A stretch of DNA of 64,000 nt from Malurus cyaneus samueli (GCA_009741485.1 VKON01004078.1:1-64000); one strand, 5' to 3'; positions 33,886 to 46,297 are shown, numbered from the stretch's first letter. The notes: generated from the letters alone by a model not told the origin. A program made the numbers and translations.

Positions 33886-34974
33886 CAAATCCACATAGTC
33901 CAGTATACCCGGTTATCCCTTTCCTCCTCCTTGGCCAAAGGCAGGGACCCTCTGTTCCTGTTCCTGGTCAGAGTATTTGCTATCTGACCTTTGCGATGCC
34001 AGATCAGAAGTTCCCTCATCAGGGTTGTAGGAAATGGTTTTAGTTCTCTTATATCTGGGAGATCACTGATTTTCTTCTGGTCTCTCTGCAGCAACTACAC
34101 TGGCAGTCTTCTTGGGTGGCCCCTTAACAGTTCTCTTCCATCTCAGTTCATGGACATGGGCTTTCAGCTTAGAGGTGGTTTCACCATCCCACTTCCTCAT
34201 GTCCTCACCTTGCTCACACAGAAGGAATCAGAGTTGGTTATGTGGCCTGCACTTGGGCCTTCCCTCTGACCAGGGCAGGAGAGGAGTGATCTCTTGGGCT
34301 CCCCTTAAAAGCTAGGGTGCTGACTTGTAGGGATGAGAAGGTACCCCAGGGTTTCTTCTACATTTCAGAGCCAAGAGGATGCCACCTCTACAGTTGGTGT
34401 GTCCATTTGTGGGTAGTACAGTGCTACCAAGCTGCTGGAATATGATGCAGGGGCACCTTGAACCACCTTCCTCCACATGGTGAGTGTACAAGGGACATCC
34501 TCTGGATCTTTAGAGATACTGTCATGGTTTAATTACTATAGACAACTTCCAGCACTGGTAATTCTCTCAAGTACTGGATACCGTCATCTGCAGTGGTTTA
34601 CTTCCCTGGGATTTTGTAAGATCTTCCTTAAATGGATATCTTGCCCTCATGCTTGAGAGAAGCTGTTTCCACAGGCTGCAAATTGCTCCTTCCTTTCCAA
34701 TTCCTCTCTTTCAATTTCCCGATCTTTAGCAAGGGATCCCAGCTGTTTGGCTTCATGACCTTCTAACTGCTGACTGTCAGCCCCATTATCCCAGCATCGC
34801 AGCAGCCATGCAGAAATATGCTCACCTGGCTGGCAGCTATAATCTTTTTGTAAGTCTCGAAGTTCTGATGAGGTCAGGGACTGAGTAACTTCAGTTTCCT
34901 GTTTGACTTGCCTCAGTCCCGTCATTTGTTGAAGGGCTTGCCTCTTGATTTAACCCCTCCAGATGAAAGCAAAT
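33886..34974 (-). pseudogene. ERV gag remnant
   Basis: Minus-strand frames from about 34925 to 33900 carry gag-type sequence: SELRDLQKDYSCQPGEHI, then EAKQLGSLAKDREI, then a capsid-like segment. Several frameshifts. The upstream part lies inside the direct repeat; the downstream part (33886-34494) exists only here and shows what the left copy lost at 16910. Confidence 0.6.
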
Positions 34975-35090
34975 TATGGCCTGCATTCTGCTGCCGAGGG
35001 ACTGAGAAAAATGCATTAGTGATATCAATTGTGACATTCCATTTGGCTGCTTTTGACTCCAGCTCATTATGGAGTCCAACATGTCTGGCC
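34975..35090 (-). pseudogene. ERV reverse transcriptase fragment (right copy)
   Basis: ELESKAAKWNVTIDITNAFF again, fused to gag downstream as in the left copy, so the fusion predates the duplication. Confidence 0.7.
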
Positions 35091-35247
35091 CCACTCCCAT
35101 CCCCTTTGATGGGGGAAGGAATGTCAGAGGGACAGCTCTGCTTGGCAGTAGCCAAAACACTGGTCTGTTATCAACACCCGTCCAGCTACTAATGCAAAGC
35201 ACAGCACTGTAAGGGCTGTGAGCTTTACCTCAGTCAGACCCAATACA
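35091..35247 (-). mobile_element. 5' fragment of LTR family G (right copy)
   Basis: Counterpart of 17507-17665. Confidence 0.75.
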
Positions 35248-35510
35248 GGCGTCAACAGCTCCTCCCAGTTTTGTATCATCTGTGAACTTGATTAGTATCC
35301 TTTCCAGTCCCGTGTCCAAGTCATTTATGAAGATGTTGAAAGCACAGGGCCTAAATGGAGCCCTGTGGAACCCCACTAGTGAGAGGTCACCAGTTTGATG
35401 TTCACCCCATTGTGCCCAACCTGTGAGCCAGTTGCTCACCCATCACATGATTGTGTAGCCTGTTGTGTGCTGGACAGTTTGTCTAGAAGGATCCTGTTGA
35501 AAACAGTATG
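35248..35510 (-). mobile_element. CR1 LINE RT fragment (right copy)
   Basis: [20 protein letters not shown] with FTDDTKLG on the minus strand, counterpart of 17666-17925. Confidence 0.8.
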
Positions 35511-36622
35511 ACCAAAGTGGGGCATGACACACTGCGTAACTATAGGTGTATAATGTTAATGTAATGAATCCATATGGAACAACAGTGAGAGATGCCATGC
35601 TTCTCTGAGAGTGTATGGAAGGGCTGCCTTCTGCTTTAACTGGCATTGACTGATATATACTGAAGCAGAAGGTCTAGTTGCCCATTATGTCATGCTAAGC
35701 AATGGCACCATTTGAAGAATCAATTGCTCCTAATGTTTGTCACTGCTAGGAAGATGCTATCCAACATCTGTGTGTAAAGCCCTATATGTGGATGTTATTG
35801 CCATTGCTAGAGTGTTGTCTTGTAATCCAGTAATATGATCTGCATGCAGACCTACTCTTCAGGGGTCTTCCCATGTCTTTCTACTCACATGTTCTGGAAA
35901 TGTTTTTTAAAGTGCTGTTTTATTGATTCCTGTCCTGCTCTTCAGTCATTGCACTGGAAATAAACTGAATTAGTTTGATGTTATGGACTGTTTTTCAAAT
36001 TTAGATCTCTTGTTACAGTTGCTTGGATTTTTGATCCATGGAGTGTATATGCCACAGATATCTCATCCCTTCCTCCCTCCACTGTTGTCAGTGTAACCCC
36101 TACTCTGCATTTGGTTAAATGTAAGGTGACCACTTGTACTTATATCCCATAAGATGAAGACATGTCATTAAATTTGGTTTAACCAGTAAATATTGAAAAT
36201 TGAATGGAACTTCTTACCAGCGTTTGCTTTAAGGAGTAGTGAGGCCGAAAGCTGGCATTGTGGCTTTACAGGATCTGAATCTGAAATTCAGCCAATAATG
36301 GTGTATGCCTGAGACCTGGGAAAACAGAAGGAAGTCTGAAAGCCTACATGGAGGAGGATGTTACCATAACAACGCAACCTTGGCTGCCTCTGGGAAAGGA
36401 AGAGAATGGAATGTTGAACAGATAAAGCAGATGCCCGGGACAGAAACAAAAATCATAAACATTAACGACACTGCAGCTTTGCAAACACACCAATCATATG
36501 CTGACGAGTAAAAAAGCGCTGCCAACTAGCCAATAGATATTTGCCATAAATGTGGAAGACTTAGTATACACTTGTTGCTAAATAGATAAAAGGCTGTCGT
36601 GGGTATAAACCCGTTTTTCCTT
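35511..36622. other. Unclassified DNA inside the composite block (right copy)
   Basis: Counterpart of 17926-19040. An open plus-strand frame at 36305-36511 (68 codons) is broken in the left copy by indels and shows no domain. Confidence 0.45.
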
Positions 36623-36640
36623 ATCCGAGTCACGGCACCA
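36623..36640 (-). other. Retroviral primer binding site for tRNA-His
   Basis: Plus ATCCGAGTCACGGCACCA equals the 3' terminal 18 bases of vertebrate tRNA-His including CCA. It is separated from the LTR terminus (36645) by AAAA. In sense this reads TGGTGCCGTGACTCGGAT. Confidence 0.85.
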
Positions 36641-36644
36641 AAAA

Positions 36645-38361
36645 TGTCGTGGTTTGAACTGGGCCAAAAGCCAAAGCACCCAACGACGTTGCCACCGGGA
36701 GGGCAGAAAGGATGAGACAAAAGCCCAATTAACACAAAAATTTTGGCTTTTAGATAAACATAACATAATGAGAGAAAGATATGTATATGCTCCAGAGAAT
36801 GGTCAGACAGGCTGAATAACTTAAGTTGCAAAATAGATTATTACTAAAAGCTACTAAGAATACTACCGCAATGGGAGGGAACAAAGATAGGGAAAATTAC
36901 AAGGAGAAGAAAAAATAAAAATTGTTATTCTTTCCCGGGACCCATCTCTTTCTCAGGTCCTCCCTCTCCACCCCTCCATGTCTTCCCACACACAAAAGGG
37001 CGGCAGGAATGAAATTTAAACATAGATCAAACTACTCATTACGGTTGTTGTCCGGCATCATAGGAGAAGCGTTCTTACAGGTCCAAGCTGTGGAAGGTCT
37101 TTTTCCCAAGAAACAGCCAGTGTATAACTGCTGATGGCACGGAATTCTTTTCTTTACCTTGTGGGAGAAAGGAAAGAATGTTCTCCAAGGCCAAACTGAA
37201 TTATTTCGGCAGCGTAAGGCCACTATCACAAATCTCCTGGCAGAATACATCTTCTTCTAAGCATCCACTTACTCCAGACATGGGGCGGGGGCACCTCTTC
37301 CTCCCCGCAGAACACAATTTCTTCTAAGCATCAACTCGCTTCAAATGTTGTGGGGGGGCCAAGCCTCTTCCCCCTTTTTTGGCTTATGATCAGTTCAGTC
37401 CAATCCTCAAAGGCCAGTGTAAACGCCCACCGCGGGAAAGACACACGAGACGCAGGCAGGTCCAGGTTTCTTCTTTATTAAATCTTCGTATTCCAGCCCT
37501 TATAGCAATTTCAGCTCTTTCTTCTTAGTGATTACAGCTCCTTCTAACCCTGACTGCTACCAGCATGCTTTTTTATACACTTTCTTATCTTCCCGGGTTT
37601 TGAGAACACACCAATCAATGAAGCCCTAGACAGATTACATAACCAGAATATTCTCCAATGTCCATGTAGCATATTCTAGTCTTTAATTGGTGGATACTTT
37701 CATTTATCCAATCCCGTTCATCTCCATGGCTGGTACGTCAGCCCAGCTCGAGTCTGCGCTGTTTTATCCATGTCTGAGTCCAGGCTGCTTTCCAGCCCAA
37801 CCCCCACACATAGCTCTAAAATAGCAAAGGCCACAGCAGGCCAGGGTTTTTTTTTTTCCCTCAGAGCAAGGTCGCTATCCTTTCTATACAGGTCTCTATT
37901 GAAGAAATAGTCTTTTGAGAACAGCTTGTTTTCTCCATGTCCGAGCACCACAGCAACGGCATGGCACTGTCTTCTTGCTGTGATCTTGGGTCTCCTTTTT
38001 TTTTTTCTTACATCTCCTCACCCTTCTGCTCTGTTTTTCCCCAGTGCATGATGCTAACAACTAAATACTAACAACCTAAAAACTACATGGCGGCCACCCC
38101 TATCTATTTTTGATTTCTTCTTAAGTACAAGACCATTCGTCATCACAGAGATGTAACTAGCCTGTGCAATTGGCCCAGGCCTGACCAGCAGCCTTTCCAT
38201 CAACCTCAGAGCCATAATGGATTGGCTCTAAAACACAGGGGGTAGGGCTCCTTTTGCTGGAGAAGGAGAAAGTTTCTAGAACTTTATCAAAGAAGCCATC
38301 TTTGTGGTTTCTTGGTCCCATCCCCCCACCACCAAAAATCGGACAGAGTAAAACCAGGACA
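36645..38361 (-). mobile_element. LTR family F, 5' LTR of the right composite block
   Basis: TGTCGTGGTTTGAACTGGGC at left, ..GTAAAACCAGGACA at right; 1717 bp including the nested LTR at 37418-37838. It adjoins an exact tRNA-His primer binding site. Confidence 0.85.
37418..37838 (-). mobile_element. Nested solo LTR in LTR F (right copy)
   Basis: Flanked by GGCCAG (37412-37417 and 37839-37844), as in the left copy. The insertion is older than the duplication of the block. Confidence 0.8.
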
Positions 38362-39121
38362 GGGGCTCAGCCCCATAATAAAGTAGTCGTAGTTGTCTAT
38401 CTGTGTCTGTAATTTCGTGTCGTGCAGTCCGTCTCTACTGCGACAGGAGGGTTTGGTTTGTTCTTGTTGATCTTAAAGTAGACCAAGAACTTTAATGTAC
38501 TTTATCTCCTGGATTGCAGTAGATGTACTTAAAACTTTTTTCTGTTAAGGCTGGTCATAGTGATGTTTGGTTTTTTTTCTGCAGGAGGTGTAGTTGCAAT
38601 GTGTCAAATATAGTTGTACAATGACTTTATTCAACGAGCTATTATCAGTGGCTCAATATCACTGTGCCTTATGAAAGAGTAGTAGCTCCATGCAGATGAC
38701 TGTGCTTGTTTGCATAATTGTTAGAGGTATAAAGCAGAAGCAGTTGCTGCAGATTTTGGGGTGATGTCGTCCATTTGGAGACTGCAATAAATGAAAACAG
38801 AATCTGTTTTGTACTGTAGTAGACTCTGGTCAGCTTTTTACTATCAGTCTCAGAGACCTCAATTGTGTAGCAATAATGGAATGCTTACATAGGTGTGAAG
38901 CTTTTATAGAACCTTGACTTTTGTTTTATCTTAGCAACAGGCACTGTCTACTTCTGGTTTTGCTGTATATACAGCAAACAGAATTGTTAAGCACTGCACA
39001 CAGGAACACTAGAACAGGCTGGCAGCCACATTTCATCACCTTCTTTTATAAAAAACTTTTAATTAAAATGGTGTCTTGCAACTAATCAAATTTGATAGGC
39101 TATTCAGGGACCACTGTTACA
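38362..39121. other. Single-copy DNA left of palindrome 1
   Basis: No gene supported. The segment 38980-39145 overlaps its right end and is an inverted copy of 40857-41025. Confidence 0.45.
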
Positions 39122-39145
39122 AGCATCTTGCTGTTGCTCTGCATT
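38980..39145. repeat. Short inverted repeat, arm 1
   Basis: The run from GAATTGTTAAGCACTGCACA to TTGCTGTTGCTCTG is repeated in inverse orientation at 40857-41025 with a modest number of differences. The spacer is about 1.7 kb. Confidence 0.8.
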
Positions 39146-40856
39146 GCACTATATACAGAATGTTGATGTTGGTTTTAAGCCTTTCACTTACACTGAAAGA
39201 AGTAGTTATAGTTAAAACTTAAACCACTGTCTAAATCTGAAATACCCGTGGTGCATTAGAAATCAATCACTTGAATCAAACTGCTTTTCACTGTTTTTCA
39301 GTGTACAATCAGTAGTAGTTCATGAATGTATTATAGGCAGCAAAAATTATTCTCTTTAAAGTTGGGGTTTTTTTATTTTTGTAGTTTTCAGAGTGAATGG
39401 TGCATTCTGAGTTGTGCGTTCTTAGGCTACACAATGTGCAGGAAAAATGGAAATTGCAAGATTATTTTCTCTGAAAATCTCAGATGTGCTAAATTGATTA
39501 TTGTTGATAACTTGAGGCATTTTGATTTCCTCTGACCCATAATAAGTACTTTTCTTATTTTTCTGAAGGTGGGAGTTCAGAAAATTCATGTGGTCTGGAA
39601 TCTAGACACGCATCCCAAAATGAAAGATATAGCAACAAAAGACCAATTTTTCTTGACAAATAGTTAAATTGGCTTGAGTTATCACTGAGAAATCTGTTTC
39701 AGGTACCATTAGTAATAGGTTGCTTCCAATTTGACCAGTCAGAGCTCTTTCAGAAGGAAAGGAATGTAGATATAAACTTCAGGGAAAACACCAGTAGAAG
39801 GAACATCAAAATAAAAATATAATTGAAAAATACCCCAACTTCCTAGCAGCTTCTCGTGGTAGTAAATTTTTTTCCTCATCTGTTGATGAGACTCTCCCTT
39901 TGGTATTCCTTGCCTGCACCAAGTCACACTTCCCTGTGTTCTCCTTGTTGTCTGGCAGCACAGGTAAATAGTCATTCAGGTTTAAATGGTGACATGTCAG
40001 GTGGGCTGTCTTTGTTACCTCTGTGTTGTCCCTTCAAGCATTTCCAACTTGTCGTCTCTGTGCCAGTTTGTCATCAGTTTTGTCTTGTCACTTCTCTGTT
40101 TCTGCATCTGTATTTTTTTGTTGTTGTGGTTGTTTCCCTGTATGTGTCCCCCTCCTCCCCTTCTGTCATCATCACTCCGAGATCCTTTGCTCTCATCTTG
40201 GGCTCTGTTATGCTGTGTTCCTCTGACTGGCTGATTTTAAAAATGTTGCCATGTTGACTCAGTGTTAAGTGGAAAACGAACATACAGGAAGGGAAGAGGT
40301 TGCCTTGGTGGCTACTGACATTAAAGTTACTTATAATTTTAGGCACTTGTAGTCCTTATCTCTTCTTCAGAGAATTAGCCAGAACCAAGAATGAGAGAAT
40401 AAGGATGTCTACATTTATAGAAGAGAGCTTGTAGGCAGCTGTAAGAAAACCTTGTAGTACTCTGCAACTAACTTGTTTCTCTAGACCAGGAAAGGCATTT
40501 TATGTTCTTTGTCAATTTAAAGCATGCAGTAAAGCATCAGACTAAATTTTTTTCCCCTATGTGTGCCATTCCCACAGATGCCCTTCAGCATCCTGTTCTG
40601 GACTTTGTTCTCCCAAGGCAACAGTGATAGGGCTGCAGTCTTCCATTAGCTCATTTGGAGTAAGGCTTTGGGAGCAAGTCCTTTACATTTCTAAAAGAGC
40701 AGTAACAAATGTAAACAAAACTTTGCTGCACAGTGTAGCAGCTTTGACTAAAGCAAATACAGTTCAGACCCAAAAGCATAGTAGCAACATTAGTAACTTT
40801 CTAACTGGCTGAAAATCTTGGTTTGTTTTTTTTTTTGTTCTTTTTTCCTTCAAGCC

Positions 40857-41025
40857 AGCTAGACAGAGCAACAGCAAGATGCTTGTAACAGTGGTCCCTG
40901 AATAACTTATCAAATCTGATTAGTTGCAAGACACTATTTTAACTAAAAGTTTTTTTGGAAAGGTGATGAAATGTGGCTGGCAGCTTGTTCTAGTGTTCCT
41001 GTGTGCAGCGCTTAACAATTCTGAC
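40857..41025. repeat. Short inverted repeat, arm 2
   Basis: Reverse complement of 38980-39145. Its own mirror in palindrome 1 lies at about 52205-52380. Confidence 0.8.
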
Positions 41026-41256
41026 AGTGCCTTCTGCAGTAATGGTATCTTAAATGCACACTCACAGTGCATCAGGAAGAGCTAGTGTGATATAAACTCA
41101 AAATGCTACCTGAATCTACAGTGTGACTGTCTCTCTGGAAATGGTGCATTCATGATTCGTTTGCTATTGATGTGCCTTAGCTAGTTCTGTTGTTAAAATA
41201 AGGTGTTGCATATGGCAGAGGAATAATTTTTCCCACTGTGCCTTAAACTTAATGCA

Positions 41257-41388
41257 GGTGCCTGGTTTGCACTAGGATTTTACTACAAGATTGCCAACGA
41301 AAGCAATATACTTATTGTTTATGTGGGATATTTTGACACTGAGGATGCATCCAAGGCTTTATGCAGCTCCAGATTGGTATACTACTGA
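41257..41388 (+). CDS. Exon-like open segment in palindrome 1, left arm
   Basis: It follows a pyrimidine-rich acceptor (CCTTAAACTTAATGCAG, ending 41257). The frame reads GAWFALGFYYKI at the start. The mirrored copy at 51854-51997 is open with a similar but not identical peptide. Indels between the arms change the middle. The product is unknown and it may be chance. Confidence 0.2.
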   Translation, partial: GAWFALGFYYKIANESNILIVYVGYFDTEDASKALCSSRLVYY

Positions 41389-43800
41389 AAACCTCCCTGG
41401 ATGCTAGATGTGCACATCTTAAACTTTGCAGGATTTTTATGTATTGCTACTAGTGTTCCTGGAGTAAATTGATAGTGTCATAGTAACTTAATGTTCTGTT
41501 ACCCAAGATCAGTATGTGAGATGATAAACTTAATATGTCCTTGCAATGGCCTGCTGGAGAGGAGTTATAAATAATCATTCTAAAAATTATCTCTTTGAAT
41601 TTTCTTTTCCATGTCCTTTATGTAGGTACAGTCTGGAGTAAGCTGCTTCTGGTAAATGAGATAGACAGCATAAACTCTATTGCCTGTGGATAACTGGTTC
41701 TGCATTGAAAAAACTTCCTTGTCAATTGAGTTGCCAAAGGGAGGAGGTTACTTTCATAAAAAAAAATTTAAGTCCTTTAGAAAAGTAGCACTTGCTTTTC
41801 AGTCTGAGATAATAACTAGAAGAAAGACAAACTTGGATAAATTAAAGAAAGTGTGTAGAGGCCTTCTCCCAAGTTCAACTCTGCTATAATAGTAGTGAAT
41901 GATGGGCAGCCATAGTACATGCTTGCAAACAGTGCCTCACAGTCTCCAATGACATATCGAGGACCGGTGAGGTACATGGAGTCTGATTTCACGTGGCCTG
42001 TTTTTTTTTAATAATAGCAAATTATGTTGACATCTTAATTGCTACTCTCATACAAAGGAACTAGCAATGTAACAGCTTGTCTGACAGTGTGATCTGTGTC
42101 TGAAAGATGCAGCCTATTTCACGTGCTGTAGTCTGCAGTTTGGTCTCCCCCTCTGTGGCACTGGAACTAATAAAGCCCATTCATCTCTAGTGGTTGACAT
42201 GCAACTGTACTGGGTGGTCTTATATCTTTGCCCTTGACATCCTTCCTGAGGTGGCAGGTTCAGCATTGTTTCACCTCCTTTTTCTTCTGTCTTTGAAACT
42301 GCAATGTTTTGCTTGCTTCGGAGAAACAGTTGCCAGCTAGTGCCAAAACCAGTTCTCTGGCTTTAGTGGACTGGTTTTGGACATAATGCCAATGTTGACA
42401 GAGATGTTGAAATGTGCTGTGAACCTGACAAGTGTCAAGCAGAATGACACTTTTATGTACAAGGTACACCTGGAGTTGCCCAGCATGACTCATTTGCCCA
42501 TGGCCCAGCATTTGCTCCCTGTGTTTCACAGTCTGGTTGCACCCAGGTAATCTTCATACAGCTTTCGCTTTAGCTGTGCGTTAAATTTCCATTAGCCAAT
42601 ATGGTTGATTCACCTATTGATTTCAACATCATGTTGAAAGGGACTTGTGCACAGCAAAAGGGGCTTTCCTAAAGTACTTGAAACTGGCTCTTTCTGCCCC
42701 CAGATGTGTCAGCAGTTATCAGGAGGAATAGCTAAGCTGTCTGTATAATCCTCACCTTATGACACCCTTCCCTTAAGGTAACATTTGCAGTTAGAATCAG
42801 CAATGGAAACAGTGAGGCTGAGAGTAAGATCTTGATTGGGGAATGGTGAGTGTGAATGTTAGATCTGCTCCATGTTGTGCTTTGAGTGCTGTCTGCTCCA
42901 TGTTTTTGAAGAATGGTTGTTGGGCATTTCATATAGCTGGAGGACTTCAGAAACAAAGGGCAACTGATTCTTTGTTATGTATAATGCCACAAGGAGGACT
43001 TTAAAAAATCATTTATTTGAATAATTATGCTGTCTTAAAAAAGATATTGTGATGTACTTCTAATCTAGCAAAAGAACCAGTTATGTTTTTGAACACACCA
43101 TGAGCATTCTGGAGCAGCTCTTTCTCAGGACAGGCTGGATCTGTGTTAAAAGCTGGCTAGGCGGTTCTGTGTTTAACATCTTGGCCATGTAGGATTTACA
43201 TCCAAATTTGAAGTTGTTACTAAAATTCTGTGTGCAGTGATTGAGGCCTCTTGTTAGCATTGTTTTCTTGTGTGTATTGAAAAATATCTTTCTAATGGTA
43301 CCATTTATTGTATACCTGTATTGTACATTACCCAGTGTGTCTAGACAAGTGCCATGCTGGCTGACTGCATACCTAATATGGTAGTATTTTTTTTAGAGCA
43401 GCGAGGACTAAACTGAAGAGGATAAGTGTGGTATTTCCAGTAGGAAGGGCTAGTCTTAATGCTAGGGGAGGCAGGCTGTGCTCTATGGTGCTGGGACAGA
43501 GCGGCCTCTGATCACTGTGATGTGGAAAACTGCCTTTCTGATCAACCTGGCTGCTTCTTGCCTCTCTTTGTCCTTTCCTCTTCATTTTGCCAGTTAGATT
43601 GTCAGACCCTGAGCTAAGTTATTTGTCTGCTTAATCAATTCTCAAAGCTATAAAATATTTTTTCTTATCTGTCTTGGGGACAGGATAAACAGCGTCTGCA
43701 ACATGTCCCTTAATCTAGAGATAAGACAGTGTAGAACTGCATAGGCTTATGCTGTACTACATGTACATAGTTGTTAAAGCTGTTTTAAAATGTTTTTCAG

Positions 43801-43841
43801 GTTCTAAATGGCTTCTAACAAGTTGGGATCTGAGTCTCATG
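43801..43841 (+). CDS. Exon-like micro-segment with canonical splice sites, left arm
   Basis: The acceptor TGTTTTTCAG ends at 43800 and the donor GTAAGT starts at 43842. Between them an ATG (43808-43810) opens MASNKLGSESH. The mirror copy at 49504-49547 keeps both splice signals but has indels that alter the frame. This would fit a small start-codon exon of an unidentified gene, or its relic. Confidence 0.3.
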
Positions 43842-44564
43842 GTAAGTGAAATTTGGTATCCCTGTCTCTTCAATAGGATGAATCCTACTATTGCTGCTGA
43901 CACATGTCCCAGCCTAAACAGTCCATAGAGACTAATACTTCTGAGTAGTTTTTTTGTTAGAAATTAAGTGCCTTGACTTCCTTCTTGCATAGGTACTTGC
44001 TGATGCCCTGCCTGTTCTCTGGTTAAACTGAAATTCAGCCTGTGACTGTTTCCTACTCGTTCTTGACAGAATAATACCTTCCCCTTCCCCCCTCTTCCCC
44101 CTTCAAAATCAAAGCTGAACTGCAATTGTGATACTGATTTGATGTTTGCTGAGGTGGGCGCTAGATTTGTAGCTCCTTTCTATGGAAGTCACGTGAACAG
44201 CTGGATTGAAAGTGAAGCTTTTAATATATCATAGAACTATGCTTCCTTTTTGCTCAGCAGTGATTTTTTTCCTTAAATTGGACTAATCTGGTTCAGCAGG
44301 CAAGTGAAGAAGAGAATATCTTCTACATTTGAGATGCATAGTGTCATGTAGATGATTGGTATAAAAAAATTATTTGCCTGTATATGTGCTTATCTCTTAA
44401 GGATTAATGTTTCTGTGGAACATTAAAGTTCAATCTGTTGTATGTAATGTATCTTCTTCAAATCAGTAATCATTCAATGCAGTACTGGGTGGTTCATGTG
44501 AAATTTCTAACATAATTTTTCATGCTATAGAAACTTCTGCTTTTAGAAACTCAGCCTTGATCTT

Positions 44565-45281
44565 TGAAGCCTGAAAAGATAGGCTAGAAATAAAACCCCA
44601 TAGACTGGTGTCTATAGAGCATGTATTTGTTTATTGTGGCGCTGGAGGTGAGGGGGATTTCTCTGTTAAACTCACCTGCGTTTGTCAAGTGTTGTGTCTT
44701 ATTTATACAGTTAGTATTGTTTAATATTGCTATGTCAGCATAACATCATCATATATATGTCTGGAACTAATTTACATAGGATTACATCATGGTTTTAAAT
44801 AATTTTTTTGTACTGCGCTTGCACTTCCTCAATTTTGGTGGTCCTGGGGATCTTCTTTGATGAAGGCTCAAGGTCTTCCTGGCATCTGAACTTTTCGATT
44901 TTTCCTTCAGAGCATGCACAGTTATGGTATTCTTTGGGCTTTCTGGATCTAACCAGTCTAAATTTTTCATCTTGTGGCTAATTGGCTTTACATTTCCCAA
45001 TTTCTCATTAGTACATCTTGATGTTTCCCAATTAGATATACTTACTTATTTTTTGAGGTTACCTACCTGGTGAGTTTTTGCTTACTTAAGCATTAAGCAA
45101 CTAGTTTACTACATTTGGCTATTACATTGTATAGAAAGTTATGATTCAGGTTATATAAGTATTAAAAGTTATAATTCAGGTTATATAAATATTAAAATGT
45201 TATAATTGAGGTTACATAGATATTTTTTAAATCAAGCTATATAAGCATCTTGTAACTTTGACTCAAGTTATATAGGCATCA
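44565..45281 (-). mobile_element. LTR-like element K, copy 3, with 4-bp target duplication
   Basis: TGAAGCCTGAAAAG at left, ..TATAGGCATCA at right; 717 bp, flanked by TCTT (44561-44564 and 45282-45285). This supports the element's ends and its LTR nature. An AT-rich tandem array (about 30-bp units containing TTCAGGTTATATAA) lies at 45133-45230. Confidence 0.75.
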
Positions 45282-46053
45282 TCTTTCTGGATAATCTTTT
45301 TGATAAGAGGGTCCCGGGGAATTCCATTTTTCTTTAAGCTTTTTATTCAGTCTTGCAAGTGTAAAGTTGAACTATAGAATAAGAAATGCCTCACTTAAAT
45401 ATATGGTTAAGGATTAATAAAAATGGCCAATCAAAACATAATTTTTATATGGTCTCCTTTGTGACCCAGTGATCCTGCTGCAAGATAATGAATTTATTTA
45501 TTGGCTATCTGCCAGCTTTTCAGCAGTTGTTGTCTTCTATCTATGAATATTATGAGCTGCTTGTCTTTTGAGTCTATTTTTACTTCTCTCTTTTGCTTCC
45601 TAAACCCAACTAGCAAAAATACTGCTCAGAGCTAGAATTCAATCTGTCTTAAATATTTCTCAAAGCAATATGGTGTGGTGGAACATGCTCCTGGCTTCAA
45701 AATAACAAAATCAAAGCTGGCTGCTTAACTTGTCTACTCTTTTGTGTACCTTCTGTTCCTAATGATACCAGCGACACTGTCATGGTATTGTTTCTGAGGA
45801 GTAGTAGAGCAACTTCCTTGGCTTATTATGTCTTAAGAAATTAACAGGGCAATTTTTTTCAATTTTCTCCAGGGTTATTTTGAATTAATTTGACCAAGTG
45901 AATTTTGGCTTGCTGTAAAGCATCTAGTCCAACAGCTGCCTGTTTTTTATCAGTTCAGTGTCTCTGACAGGCTGATGAAATCAGTCAATATAGTTGATGT
46001 ATCTCTTGTACTTATTATTGAGCTGCTTATTGGAGGTTAGAGGACTCTTGTTG

Positions 46054-46144
46054 AATCACAGAATGGCTGAGGTAGGAAGGGACCTCTGGAGATGGTCATG
46101 TGCAAAGCCCTGCTCAAGCAGAGCCACCTAAAGCACCTACTTAG
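46054..46144 (-). mobile_element. CR1 tail fragment, left arm
   Basis: AATCACAGAATGGCTGAGG then GGAAGGGACCTCTGGAGAT is the antisense CR1 3' terminus. It is mirrored at about 47300-47390. Confidence 0.7.
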
Positions 46145-46275
46145 GACTGTGTTCAGATGAAGATGGGAACATAAGGTATGGATGGAGAGGAAGGAACACT
46201 TTTCCTGTTTTGGAGGGTATTCTTAGCATACACCTGTAACTGCCTAAGTGTGTGTTCTGGATTTAAACCCGTTTC

Positions 46276-46293
46276 TTCCCAGTCAATGCACCA
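46276..46293 (-). other. Primer binding site next to LTR F, tRNA-Gly-like
   Basis: Plus TTCCCAGTCAATGCACCA, four A's from the LTR terminus at 46298. It is closest to the tRNA-Gly 3' end (TTCCCGGCCAATGCACCA) with two transitions. It differs from the tRNA-His site of the other LTR F copies. Confidence 0.45.
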
Positions 46294-46297
46294 AAAA

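Larger units (their letters stand above)
34495..38361 (-). repeat. Direct repeat, right copy: composite retroviral block
   Basis: Same order and orientation as 16911-20741. The right edge is again exactly the LTR terminus (..AAACCAGGACA), with different flanking DNA beyond. On the left it continues naturally into gag, so this copy is the more complete. Differences between the copies are mainly 1-3-base indels. Confidence 0.85.

Noticed and set aside
36623..36640. A possible tRNA-His gene
   Set aside because: Only the 3' terminal 18 bases including CCA are present and they abut an LTR; this is a primer binding site, not a tRNA gene.
39856..40257. 133-codon hydrophobic frame in palindrome 1 left arm, with a counterpart in the right arm
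   Set aside because: Pyrimidine-rich DNA gives a Leu/Ser/Phe/Val-rich peptide; the frame differs between arms and there are no splice or start signals.
44782..45000. Basic 72-codon minus-strand frame in element K copy 3
   Set aside because: It lies entirely inside a repeated LTR-like element and is broken in copies 1 and 2, so it is not treated as a gene.
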